NCBI GenBank assembly: GCA_018992685.1
Contig: JACVGT010000014.1
Coordinates: 93,040-131,348, forward strand
Length of the DNA stretch: 38,309 nt
Source: Theionarchaea archaeon
Lineage (GTDB): Archaea > Methanobacteriota_B > Thermococci > Methanofastidiosales > SZ-28-30
Direction: 5' to 3'
Within the stretch, counting starts at the first letter, position 1, and every line of letters starts with the position of its first letter. Made by a program: the position numbers and the translations under genes. Under the pieces are notes generated by a model. It made no database searches, had not been told where the DNA came from, and saw only the letters and a list, made by a program, of their open reading frames with translations. Shown here one piece after another: positions 8,129-15,780 of the stretch.

Positions 8129-9283
8129 ATGGCTCTAGAGGAAAGAGAAACCTTCTCTATGATGGTGCGCATCATATGGATGCTCCTGTCGCACAAACAT
8201 GCTTCCCTCAGATTCAGGAGGATATCCCCTCTGGTGAAAAAAGCACTGAATGAGTATGAAGAGAAGATGAATTCCCTGGCAAAGAGTCCTCACTGCTTGG
8301 GAAGCACTGCACTCATGAAGCACGGACTGCTCAAGGAAAGGTACTGGAGAGCAGGGATTCTTATGGCAGCAGCCACGTCTCTTCCTGTCCTGTATGAGAC
8401 TGTTACTGAAGAAGAACTGGTTCAGGCGGTATGTGCCAAAGCTTCAGTGAGTACCAGCGCAAAGCTCCTGGACAACCTCAACGATATGGTCCACACATAT
8501 GCTCAGGCAGTACATTCCTTATCTGGGTACGAATCTGCTCTTGCAAGAGGGAGCTACCATCCTGATGGCACCTCTGACGTAGCACGAGCTGAATCTTCTG
8601 CACACGAGATTGCCTCGTGGGTGCACACCATCATGATGACCGTATGTGGGAACCCCCCATGTGCAAGAGACATTGAACTACTCATATCGGGGCAGATTGC
8701 TTCAATTCAGCACAAGAGAGGGGACTATCCCTCCATGCAAACGTATCTTTCCCAGGTATGCGAGCGCAGCATCGGAAATATGTGGATTGATGTTGATCTG
8801 ACCTTTCTGCCTCAGGATAAGAGTTCTTCACTGAAAAAAGGAAATGACTATATTTTCAAGTCATATCTGCTGTATGACGATATTCAGGACATTAGAGAGG
8901 ATATTAGGACCAATTCGGTAAATTCAGCACTTATCATGGGAATGGAAAGGGGGTTACTCCGTGGGGAAGAAATCGTCCCCGAGAAGACTGAAGATATTAT
9001 CCGTAACCTGGATGAAGCGGGGATTTTCTGGGACATCCTATCTCTTGGAGATCTCATTTTCCTGGAAGGGTTGGAAACTGTATCTCAATGTGGCAGTTCC
9101 ATCGACAGGAAAGGATTGGCTGCCAGTCTCGGATTGATTAGGATGTTTAACTTGCGCAGGACACTCAAGAGGGAGAGAAGCATTCCTGTTCTCGGCGAGT
9201 TTCTGGCTGGCCGAAGAAGATTAGTCCAGGTGAGGGAGACCGTCCCTGACCGCATTCAGGATCTGGCAAACTGTGTCGCATAA
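8129..9283 (+). CDS. Class I isoprenoid-synthase-like protein
   Basis: A 384-residue, all-helical protein with the layout of class I prenyl/terpene synthases. The first metal-binding position reads DNLND (115-119), a weakened form of DDxxD, and the second reads YDDIQDIREDIRTNSVN (249 onward), a good DDxxD. A GQIASIQHKRGDYPSMQ stretch at 188-204 resembles the substrate-lysine region of polyprenyl synthases. I recognise this as the archaeal class 1 isoprenoid biosynthesis enzyme type, whose reaction is not established to my knowledge. It could be a prenyltransferase, a diterpene synthase or a diphosphate-dependent relative. A partnership with the class II cyclase near 34 kb is possible but only inferred. 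Start chosen from the TATA spacing. Confidence 0.72.
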   Translation: MALEERETFSMMVRIIWMLLSHKHASLRFRRISPLVKKALNEYEEKMNSLAKSPHCLGSTALMKHGLLKERYWRAGILMAAATSLPVLYETVTEEELVQAVCAKASVSTSAKLLDNLNDMVHTYAQAVHSLSGYESALARGSYHPDGTSDVARAESSAHEIASWVHTIMMTVCGNPPCARDIELLISGQIASIQHKRGDYPSMQTYLSQVCERSIGNMWIDVDLTFLPQDKSSSLKKGNDYIFKSYLLYDDIQDIREDIRTNSVNSALIMGMERGLLRGEEIVPEKTEDIIRNLDEAGIFWDILSLGDLIFLEGLETVSQCGSSIDRKGLAASLGLIRMFNLRRTLKRERSIPVLGEFLAGRRRLVQVRETVPDRIQDLANCVA

Positions 9284-9328
9284 AGGTTTTGAGAAAGGGT
9301 TTTAATCCATGTCGCCTTTTTCCCCCAC

Positions 9329-9559
9329 ATGGCAGAAGAAATTCGACGATTAATGGATCACACGTCTGCACGGATCTATGCCGGACTTGCGATTGCCTTT
9401 CTGGTTGTGTATACTACACTGGCGATTCATGAACATTTTACTGGAAGTGATGCCTGGACACTCTACTATCTGGGACTAGGATTTGGACTGTTCCTTCTCT
9501 TTTTTGTTGCTTCAGGCAGAACCATGAGACAGGCAATTGGTGGCCGCAAGACACGATAA
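9329..9559 (+). CDS. Small membrane protein, two TM helices
   Basis: A 76-residue protein with a short charged N-terminus and two hydrophobic helices, at about 16-33 (YAGLAIAFLVVYTTLAI) and 45-62 (YYLGLGFGLFLLFFVASG), joined by a short loop and ending in a basic tail (RTMRQAIGGRKTR), so both ends are probably cytoplasmic. An AT-rich GGTTTTAATCC about 28 nt before ATG 9329 fits a leaderless promoter. No family is recognised. The short gap behind the isoprenoid enzyme suggests proximity but the separate promoter argues for its own transcript. Confidence 0.6.
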   Translation: MAEEIRRLMDHTSARIYAGLAIAFLVVYTTLAIHEHFTGSDAWTLYYLGLGFGLFLLFFVASGRTMRQAIGGRKTR

Positions 9560-9589
9560 TTCAACTCCTGACGTGGGTCCAGGGTGATC

Positions 9590-9820
9590 ATGCCACTTGT
9601 GAGTCAATACCATCTTAAGGAGTGGCAGCTAAGAATCTGCATGCGTCAAGTCGTTGAGGTTACTGAGCAGCCGTGCACGCAGAAGGAAGGGGCTATCGTC
9701 AGGCGAATCACGTATTCTGATGGAACGACAGAGGTCCGAGTTTCAGGTGACTGCTGGGGGTGTGACTACTTTTCAGTATGGATGAAATGTATAAAATACG
9801 AAAAAAGAGCTCATGAATGA
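9590..9820 (+). CDS. Small cysteine-containing hypothetical protein
   Basis: A ~76-residue protein with no family I can name. Its centre is beta-rich (AIVRRITYSDGTTEVRVSG) and its end carries CWGCDYFSVWMKC, which has a CxxC and a third Cys, so metal binding or a disulfide is conceivable. ATG 9590 lies very close behind a GGGTGAT stretch; GTG 9599 has better spacing and may be the real start. The last 10 nt overlap the 3' end of the convergent mobB. Confidence 0.5.
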   Translation: MPLVSQYHLKEWQLRICMRQVVEVTEQPCTQKEGAIVRRITYSDGTTEVRVSGDCWGCDYFSVWMKCIKYEKRAHE

Positions 9821-10245
9821 ATAATCTTTTCTACAATGTCTTCTGGAATGTATTCTCCATCTACAGTCGCCAGAACTGTTCCAGAAACACTGAGGGATTC
9901 ACCTGGAGTCGTTATTACAATTTTTTTTGTTGGTACTGATTTAAATCCTTCAACGAGGATGATATCTGCTCTGGAAGACGCCAAGATTTCTTCTAGAGCA
10001 AATTCTTCATGCGTGAGGTGATAGGTCAATCCAGGTGAGGTCAGCCACACCTCATCAGCCCCCGCTTCAGAGAAGGTGAACGTGTCTTTGCCTTTGTGGT
10101 CAAAGTCCCTGAACGAGAGTAGGTGGCCTGCATGCTTGATCACACATACCGTATACCCCCTGTCCTTCAACAGAGGGATAATCCGGGACAGGAGCAACGT
10201 CTTTCCGCTTTTTGAGGTTCCCACAATGGACACTACAATAGTCAT
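9811..10245 (-). CDS. mobB: Molybdopterin-guanine dinucleotide biosynthesis protein MobB
   Basis: A 144-residue P-loop GTPase-like protein of the MobB family, an accessory protein that aids guanylylation of molybdopterin (or tungstopterin). The Walker A motif is GTSKSGKT at 9-16; the family signatures VIKHAGH, HKGKDTFTFSEAGA and IILVEGFK follow in order. It is translated from an ATG that overlaps the 3' end of mobA by 4 nt, so the two form an operon. The order mobA-mobB and the nearby fdhD homologue point to maturation of a Mo/W-bisMGD enzyme encoded outside the window. Confidence 0.9.
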   Translation of the reverse strand: MTIVVSIVGTSKSGKTLLLSRIIPLLKDRGYTVCVIKHAGHLLSFRDFDHKGKDTFTFSEAGADEVWLTSPGLTYHLTHEEFALEEILASSRADIILVEGFKSVPTKKIVITTPGESLSVSGTVLATVDGEYIPEDIVEKIIHS

Positions 10246-10835
10246 AGCAGTTCCTCCACCATCAGTTCTGCAGCCTGTAGGTCTGATAACATATTAATGT
10301 TTCTGAAACTCAAGAGGTCAGGATCAAAGTCTCGCAGTTTTTCGAAGGGCACAAACCGGGGGAGAGGAAGATGTCTGACGAGGTCAAACAGCCGATTCTC
10401 GCGCTGACCGATGATAGCAGTACACGCCTCTCTGACATCATATGTCCGGTACACACAGCACAGGGGCTCGATGAACTCCCCTTCCCGGGGAAGACAGCAA
10501 CTGTACCCTATGGCATTCTCAAACAAGAATGTAATAACCTTGGGATTCAGGAATGGCATGTCACATCCTGTTACAAAGGTATATTCTGACTTTACCATTG
10601 AAAATCCAGCTTGAAACCCGGCCAGGGGACCAATTCCCGGAGTCATGTCCTCCACCACACGGTAACCAAAGGATTGGAGGTTGCAGCCTCCCGAAATGAC
10701 GATCTCGTCCACACATGGGCGAATTGACTCGAGCACCCACTCAAGAAGCGATTTTCCGTTCAAAGGTAAGAGTGCTTTCTGTTCTTTTCTACAGCGAAGT
10801 GATTTCCCGCCTGCCAGAATGAGTGCAGCTCTCAT
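10242..10835 (-). CDS. mobA: Molybdenum cofactor guanylyltransferase MobA
   Basis: A 197-residue nucleotidyltransferase with the MobA-type N-terminus: LILAGGKSLRCRKEQKALLPLNG (the GTP loop, with the conserved Gly-Gly and Lys), GPLAGFQAGF, and GCDMPFL (metal-binding Asp). MobA transfers GMP from GTP to molybdopterin. The G at LAGGxSxRMG is changed (LRCRKEQK), within what the family tolerates. ATG 10835 is preferred over GTG 10844 because GAGGGGA lies just before it. It is divergent from the fdhD-like gene across a 153-nt gap and overlaps mobB by 4 nt. Confidence 0.88.
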   Translation of the reverse strand: MRAALILAGGKSLRCRKEQKALLPLNGKSLLEWVLESIRPCVDEIVISGGCNLQSFGYRVVEDMTPGIGPLAGFQAGFSMVKSEYTFVTGCDMPFLNPKVITFLFENAIGYSCCLPREGEFIEPLCCVYRTYDVREACTAIIGQRENRLFDLVRHLPLPRFVPFEKLRDFDPDLLSFRNINMLSDLQAAELMVEELL

Positions 10836-10959
10836 TCCCCTCACATGGAAATAGCATTAAAAAAAGGTTGCCGTTGATCAATGACAAGCCATACACGATA
10901 CCTCCTTAGCCGTACGTCCGATTCACCGGAACACTTGTGCGATGTTTATCTTAACAACC

Positions 10960-10967
10960 TATAAATA
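10960..10967 (+). promoter_or_regulatory. TATA box of the fdhD-like gene
   Basis: TATAAATA is centred about 25 nt before ATG 10989, leaving no space for a leader or ribosome-binding site. Confidence 0.65.
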
Positions 10968-10988
10968 GGAAAAAGAGCTCCCTATAAG

Positions 10989-11696
10989 ATGAGAAAAGTC
11001 CATGTGATCCGATTTGACACAATCCGTGGGAAGAGAACGGAAGCAGAAGAATGGGTAGTTTCAGAGAAAAAGTATCATCTAACAGCTGATGGCCGTGAGG
11101 TCTCAGTAATCCCAGCCTCTCCCGGTATGGAAAAACAACTCGCCATTGGATACCTCGCAGGAAGGGGAATTGCCTTCGATTATGAATCAACAATTGTACA
11201 TGGGAATACCATCACGGTGGAGGTGCATGAGGACATCAATGAATATGTGGAGATTTCTCCTCGAAAGACACGTGCCCTGAGTAGTGGCTTACCGAAGATT
11301 CCCGCATCGCTCATTGTCCAGGCGGGTTCCCGACTCCAGAGGGATTCCGAAATCTGGAAAAAAACCAATGCAACTCATTCCGCTGCGCTGTTCCAGAAGA
11401 ACGGAACTCTCATCCAGTTGATTGAAGATGTTGCACGGCGAAGCGCCTTTGATAAGGTCATTGGTCAGGCACTCCTGGACTCTCGTGATCTTTCTTCAAC
11501 TTTTGCTGTCTTGAGCTGCCGAATCACAGAAGACGTAGTAATCAAAGCTGCAACCGTGGGAATTCCGATTGTAGCGTCTCTGTCAACGGTGATTGAACCT
11601 GCAGTCACAACGGCTCACACTCTCGGTATAACACTGTTGGGATACAACCAGGAGGATCACGTAGTAGCCTTTGCACACCCTGAAAGGGTGCTCTGA
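10989..11696 (+). CDS. fdhD: FdhD-like protein lacking the sulfurtransferase cysteines
   Basis: A 235-residue protein of the FdhD family, which in E. coli passes sulfur to the bis-MGD cofactor of formate dehydrogenase using Cys121 and Cys124. The fold signatures are present: IEDVARRSAFDKVIGQAL (145-162), SCRITEDVVIKAATVGIPIVAS, and ITLLGYNQEDHVVAFAHPERVL. The usual CGxCG loop position reads RALSSGLPKI (95-104) without any Cys; the TGGxHxA block is TNATHSAA; and EDVGRH is EDVARR. The only Cys is C177. So it may bind the cofactor or GDP without transferring sulfur, or serve another role. It is divergent from mobAB. A second, normal FdhD elsewhere in the genome would be expected. Confidence 0.82.
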   Translation: MRKVHVIRFDTIRGKRTEAEEWVVSEKKYHLTADGREVSVIPASPGMEKQLAIGYLAGRGIAFDYESTIVHGNTITVEVHEDINEYVEISPRKTRALSSGLPKIPASLIVQAGSRLQRDSEIWKKTNATHSAALFQKNGTLIQLIEDVARRSAFDKVIGQALLDSRDLSSTFAVLSCRITEDVVIKAATVGIPIVASLSTVIEPAVTTAHTLGITLLGYNQEDHVVAFAHPERVL

Positions 11697-11799
11697 CCTG
11701 GAGAAGAGGGAATGCCATGTGATGAGGGCAGAGAATATTTTTCCCGTGCTCTCGGTACACGTTTTTATGTGGTGAGTCTCCTGATTACGTGGTGTAAAT

Positions 11800-12000
11800 A
11801 TGGCGGAAAAAGAACTGCTCCTCAAGATGGAACCTCAGATTCAGGCCAATAGGAGGAATTTACCCTTTCCCCGTCTTCTCGTGGAAGGGATTCTTCACAC
11901 GGCACGTCCCCTGGCAGAAAAAGAGGCCATATTGGGGGAATTATTTGGAGTACCTGTCGAACAGGGTCAGCATACCTTGAAAGAGATTGCTGCAAGCTAA
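11800..12000 (+). CDS. Small hypothetical protein, 66 aa
   Basis: A short, largely helical protein (EKELLLKMEPQIQANRR..., then LVEGILHTARPLAEKEAILGELFGVP) with no membrane segment or Cys. ATG 11800 follows an AT-rich GTTTTTATG about 30 nt upstream, consistent with a leaderless start. No family is recognised. It lies between the fdhD-like gene and the dehydrogenase operon and is followed by a T-run. Confidence 0.5.
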   Translation: MAEKELLLKMEPQIQANRRNLPFPRLLVEGILHTARPLAEKEAILGELFGVPVEQGQHTLKEIAAS

Positions 12001-12024
12001 TTCAGATCACTCTTATTTCCTGAA

Positions 12025-12034
12025 CTTTTTTTAC
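12025..12034 (+). terminator. T-run after the 66-aa gene
   Basis: CTTTTTTTAC lies about 25 nt behind the stop codon; a run of seven T is a plausible archaeal terminator. The rest of the 12001-12233 gap holds an AT-rich CATTTAAGGG (about 12176-12185) that could be the promoter of the dehydrogenase operon, with AGGTGA just before its first ATG. Confidence 0.45.
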
Positions 12035-12233
12035 TATATCTGGCAGTTCTCTGTGTTCTTAGTTTTCTATTGCATCTCTTCTTGCCTGCGGGAAGGAACA
12101 GGGGTCTCTAGCTTCTCTTCTGACTACCACGCCCTTTTCAGCCTTCACATTCACGCTATGGATTGTCACAGTAAGACATTTAAGGGTGTTTCACCATGGT
12201 AGGTGCATGATGATTATACGGACAGGTGAGTGA

Positions 12234-13181
12234 ATGGAAGATATTGAAATGTACAAGAAAATGCTGGAAATCAGAATGTTTGAGGAGAAAGTGTATGACC
12301 TTTTCGCTCAGAACCTCATCCCAGGAACCATGCATCTGTACATGGGACAGGAGGCGGTGGCTGTGGGGGTATGCGCAGCCCTCACTCCCAATGATTTTAT
12401 CACCTCCACTCACCGGGGACACGGCCACTGTATTGCTAAGGGTGCCTCTCTCAAGAAGATGATGGCTGAAATTTTCGGAAAGAAAACAGGCTACTGCAAA
12501 GGAAAGGGGGGGAGCATGCACATAACAGATAAGAATATCGGCATGCTGGGAGCAAATGCAGTCGTGGGAGGCGCTATTCCCATCGCTGTTGGAGCTGGAC
12601 TCTCCTGCAAACTGAAATACCCGGAACGGGTGACAGCATGCTTTTTTGGCGACGGGGCATCAAACCAGGGAACTTTCCATGAAGGGATAAACATGGCGTC
12701 AGTCTGGGATCTTCCTGTGATCTTTGTGTGTGAAAACAACCTGTATGCCATGGGAACCCGGCAGTCTCTGGTGATGAACATCCAGGACATTTCACAGAGA
12801 GCAGCAGGATACAAGATACCTGGAGTGACAGTTGACGGAAATGACGTCATGGCGGTACATGAAGAAGCACAAAGGGCAGTGGCCAGAGCCAGAAATGGGG
12901 AAGGGCCGACGTTGCTTGAATGCAAGACGTACAGGCACAAGGGACATTCCCGGTTTGATCCCGCAAAGTACAGGCCTCCGGAAGAAGTTGCTGAGTGGAT
13001 GGCCAGAGACCCAATAGAATCCTTTAGAGACAAGCTTCTGGATAAGGGAATCCCGGAGGAGTTCTTACATAAAATTGAATCCACAGTAGAAGCTGAAATC
13101 GACGAAGCCGTCAAATTTGCTGAAGAGAGCCCTCTCCCCGAGCCTGAGGACGCACTTAAGGACGTGTGGGTGATAGAATGA
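12234..13181 (+). CDS. 2-oxoacid/acetoin dehydrogenase E1 alpha subunit
   Basis: A 315-residue thiamine-diphosphate E1 alpha. The ThDP/Mg motif runs from GDGASNQGTF (139-148) to ENN (167-169), and HLYMGQEAVAVGVCAAL, STHRGHGHCIAKG, GKGGSMH and TYRHKGHSR are all as in acetoin- or pyruvate-dehydrogenase E1 alpha subunits. Together with E1 beta it decarboxylates a 2-oxoacid (or cleaves acetoin) and transfers the acyl group to the lipoyl domain of E2. The text most resembles the AcoA-like branch, but substrate cannot be assigned from sequence alone. ATG 12234 has AGGTGAG before it. The stop overlaps the E1 beta start (ATGA at 13178-13181). Confidence 0.94.
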   Translation: MEDIEMYKKMLEIRMFEEKVYDLFAQNLIPGTMHLYMGQEAVAVGVCAALTPNDFITSTHRGHGHCIAKGASLKKMMAEIFGKKTGYCKGKGGSMHITDKNIGMLGANAVVGGAIPIAVGAGLSCKLKYPERVTACFFGDGASNQGTFHEGINMASVWDLPVIFVCENNLYAMGTRQSLVMNIQDISQRAAGYKIPGVTVDGNDVMAVHEEAQRAVARARNGEGPTLLECKTYRHKGHSRFDPAKYRPPEEVAEWMARDPIESFRDKLLDKGIPEEFLHKIESTVEAEIDEAVKFAEESPLPEPEDALKDVWVIE

Positions 13182-14152
13182 GAGAAATCACTGTGGTTGA
13201 AGCACTGAATGAAGCTCTGAGAGAAGAAATGCGAAGGGACGAAAATGTTGTACTGCTGGGAGAAGACATCGGAAAATACTGGCAGGGAGCTTTCAAGGTG
13301 ACTAAGGGACTGGAAGAGGAGTTCGGCTCAGATCGCGTGAGGGACACACCCATTTCAGAGAATGCAATTGTAGGGTGTGCAGTGGGTGCTGCCATGACAG
13401 GGCTGAGACCCGTAGCTGAAATCATGTTTGGGGACCTGGTGGCTCTGGCAATGGATCAGATCTGCAACCAGGCTGCCAAGTTGCGCTACATGTCAGGGGG
13501 GCAGGTCAGGGTACCCATGGTTCTCCGTACTCCTTTTGGGGCAGGAGGATCCTATGCCTCCCATCACTCACAGAGCCTGGAAGCCTGGTTTATTCATGTG
13601 CCTGGACTGAAGGTGGTACAGCCTTCCAATGCGTATGATGCCAAGGGGCTGCTCAAAGCAAGCATTCGCGATGACAATCCCGTGGTGTTCTGTGAACATA
13701 AGTTTGTGTACGGGCTGAAAGGGACTGTGCCAGAGGAGGACTATGTGGTTCCCCTTGGAGAAGCCAGGGTAGCACGAGAAGGTGAAGACATCACCATTGT
13801 AGCCACCTCCTTGATGGTAGAGAGAGCACTCAGGGCAGCTGCAGCGCTGGAAGAGGATGGAATTTCCTGTGAAATTGTTGATCCGCGTACTCTCAGACCA
13901 CTGGATGAAGAAACGCTCTGTGCCTCAGCCAAGAAGACAGGCAAAGTTCTCATCATTCATGAGGCATGCGATACGGGCGGGATTTCTGGCGAGATCACCA
14001 AAACTCTAGTAAGGAGAGTTTTTTATTATCTGGATGCAATTGAGATACTGGCAGGAAAAGATGCTCCTATTCCATTCGCCCCAGTAATGGAAAAATGGGT
14101 AGCGCCAGATGAAGAACGAATCAAGAAAGCCGTAAAGGAGATTGTAGTATGA
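13178..14152 (+). CDS. 2-oxoacid/acetoin dehydrogenase E1 beta subunit
   Basis: A 324-residue E1 beta with the expected features: REITVVEALNEALREEM at the start, GEDIGKYWQGAFKVTKGL, DTPISENAIVGCAVGAAMTGLRPVAEIMFGD with the catalytic Glu of SENAIVG, and SHHSQSLEAWF with the conserved His residues. The C-terminal transketolase-type domain is complete (ILAGKDAPIPFAPVMEKWVAP). ATG 13178 overlaps the E1 alpha stop and follows GGGTGAT at 13166-13173; an in-frame GTG 13166 lies inside that site. The gene ends in an ATGA overlap with E2, so the subunits are translationally coupled. Confidence 0.94.
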   Translation: MREITVVEALNEALREEMRRDENVVLLGEDIGKYWQGAFKVTKGLEEEFGSDRVRDTPISENAIVGCAVGAAMTGLRPVAEIMFGDLVALAMDQICNQAAKLRYMSGGQVRVPMVLRTPFGAGGSYASHHSQSLEAWFIHVPGLKVVQPSNAYDAKGLLKASIRDDNPVVFCEHKFVYGLKGTVPEEDYVVPLGEARVAREGEDITIVATSLMVERALRAAAALEEDGISCEIVDPRTLRPLDEETLCASAKKTGKVLIIHEACDTGGISGEITKTLVRRVFYYLDAIEILAGKDAPIPFAPVMEKWVAPDEERIKKAVKEIVV

Positions 14153-15780
14153 AGATGGTAATGCCCAAAATGGGAATGACAATGGAAGAAGGAACCATTG
14201 TTGAATGGAAAAAGCGAGAGGGAGAATTCGTTGAAAAGGGTGAGATAATTCTGGAGATCATGACTAACAAAGTAAATATTGAGGTAGAAGCACCTGCATC
14301 TGGATTTTTGAAGATTCTACGAGGAGTGGATGACGTTGTGCTGGTGGGAGAGGTTATTGCATCGATTGAAGAAAAAGTTCCAGAAGCTGTGGAAAAGGCG
14401 GAGGTTTCTCGAGCTATGGAGGATGTCCCCTGGAAGGAACCAGAATTCAAGCCAGTAAGGCAGGAGAGAGAGGTGGTGGAAATTTCTGTACAAGAAGAGA
14501 GGACACCTGCATCTCCAAGGGCCAGGAGAGTGGCCGAAGACTACGGAGTTCTGCTGGAAAATGTGAGAGGAACTGGACCAGACGGTGCCGTCACTGAAGG
14601 AGACGTGCTCAGCTATGTTGGAAAGCGGAAATCTCAGGAAGCCTTTCAATCGGGGCTACCTGGAGTCTCTCCCCTTGCAGAACGCATTGCCCGGGAGAAG
14701 GGTATTGATCTGTCTAGGATCAAGGGTACAGGACTCGAAGGGAAAATCACAAAGGAAGACGTTTTCAGGTACATGGAAGAAAGAGAGAAACCTGAACGGC
14801 CTAGAATGCAGAAGGAGTTGGAACCAGAAAAACCAGGAATAGAGAAGGAGCGGGAACCAGAGATTCCTAGAATAGAGAAGGAGCGGGAACCAGAGATTCC
14901 TAGAATAGAGAAAGAGCGGGAACCAGAGATTCCTAGAATAGAGAAGTCTTCAGAGATTGAATTGGAACAGGCAATCGAAAAGCCAATGATAAGACCTGAA
15001 CCCGTTTCACAGCTGCCACCAATACAGACCGGGGCAACACTGGCAGAACCAGAACACCGCGTTGAAGAGCCCATTATGCACCTTGAGAAACCTCTCGGGC
15101 CTGAACCGGAAGGAAAGACTCTCCCTTTGACAGGAATACGAAAACTCACTGCAGAGAGAATGAGCAGGAGCAAAAGAGAGGCTCCTCATCTGACCCTGGG
15201 CATGGACGTGGACATGACAGAGGCCAGCAACCTGAAAACCTCTCTTGCAGTCACCTACACCGACATTCTCGTCAAGGCTGTTGCCCTTGCGTTGAGGACC
15301 CATCCCCAGCTGAACTCTACCTTATCTGAAAACAGGATCGTACTGAGAGACACTATCAACATCGGAATTGCAGTGGCCAGGGGAGAGGATCTGCTGGTGC
15401 CTGTGATCCACAGAGCAGATGCTCTCTCTTTAAAGAAGATTTCTCAGGCAACTGCAGATATCATAGAGCGAACTCGCAAGGACCAGTTGAAAGACACCGA
15501 TGTTCTAGACGGCACTTTTACCATTTCCAACCTGGGAATGTATGATATCGACTTTTTTACACCCATTATCAACCCCCCTGAAGCTGCAATCTTGGGAGTG
15601 GGAAGAATCACACCGCGGCCTGTGGTGGTAAGGAATCGAATTGAAATACGTGAGATAGCTACCCTCTCTTTGAGTTTCGACCACCGAATTGTTAATGGCG
15701 TACCTGCTGCCCTTTTCCTCAAGGAGGTCAGGAATCTCCTGGAACATCCCTACAGGCTGCTGATGGAGGAAGAGCCATGA
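14149..15780 (+). CDS. Dihydrolipoyl acyltransferase E2 with two subunit-binding domains
   Basis: A 543-residue E2. Residues 1-76 are a lipoyl domain with the modified Lys in MTNKVNIEVEAP (K41). Two peripheral subunit-binding domains follow, at about 120-157 (TPASPRARRVAEDYGV to GDVLSYV) and 172-210 (GVSPLAERIAREKG to KEDVFRYM); most E2 proteins have one. A Glu/Pro/Arg-rich linker at 220-320 contains 11-residue repeats. The catalytic domain (325-543) ends with SFDHRIVNGVPAALFL: His512 is kept, while the Asp of DHRxxDG is Asn516, seen also in some other E2 branches. A 24-mer or trimeric core is expected from the family. ATG overlaps the E1 beta stop; the E3 start overlaps its own stop. Confidence 0.93.
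   Translation: MKMVMPKMGMTMEEGTIVEWKKREGEFVEKGEIILEIMTNKVNIEVEAPASGFLKILRGVDDVVLVGEVIASIEEKVPEAVEKAEVSRAMEDVPWKEPEFKPVRQEREVVEISVQEERTPASPRARRVAEDYGVLLENVRGTGPDGAVTEGDVLSYVGKRKSQEAFQSGLPGVSPLAERIAREKGIDLSRIKGTGLEGKITKEDVFRYMEEREKPERPRMQKELEPEKPGIEKEREPEIPRIEKEREPEIPRIEKEREPEIPRIEKSSEIELEQAIEKPMIRPEPVSQLPPIQTGATLAEPEHRVEEPIMHLEKPLGPEPEGKTLPLTGIRKLTAERMSRSKREAPHLTLGMDVDMTEASNLKTSLAVTYTDILVKAVALALRTHPQLNSTLSENRIVLRDTINIGIAVARGEDLLVPVIHRADALSLKKISQATADIIERTRKDQLKDTDVLDGTFTISNLGMYDIDFFTPIINPPEAAILGVGRITPRPVVVRNRIEIREIATLSLSFDHRIVNGVPAALFLKEVRNLLEHPYRLLMEEEP
14839..14937 (+). repeat. Three tandem 33-bp repeats inside the E2 linker
   Basis: Three adjacent 33-nt units encode IEKEREPEIPR three times (residues 231-263). 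They differ from each other by about one base (AAGGAG versus AAAGAG); a diverged unit (MQKELEPEKPG) precedes them and a broken one (IEK) follows. Near identity at DNA level points to recent expansion by slippage or unequal recombination. Confidence 0.9.

Noticed and set aside
7915..8253. Open frame with a poly-Lys run between the adenylating and isoprenoid genes
   Set aside because: Low-complexity purine run and overlap with the real start of the isoprenoid gene in another frame.
14646..15173. Long minus-strand frame rich in repeats
   Set aside because: It is the complement of the E2 linker repeats; the + strand frame has full domain support.
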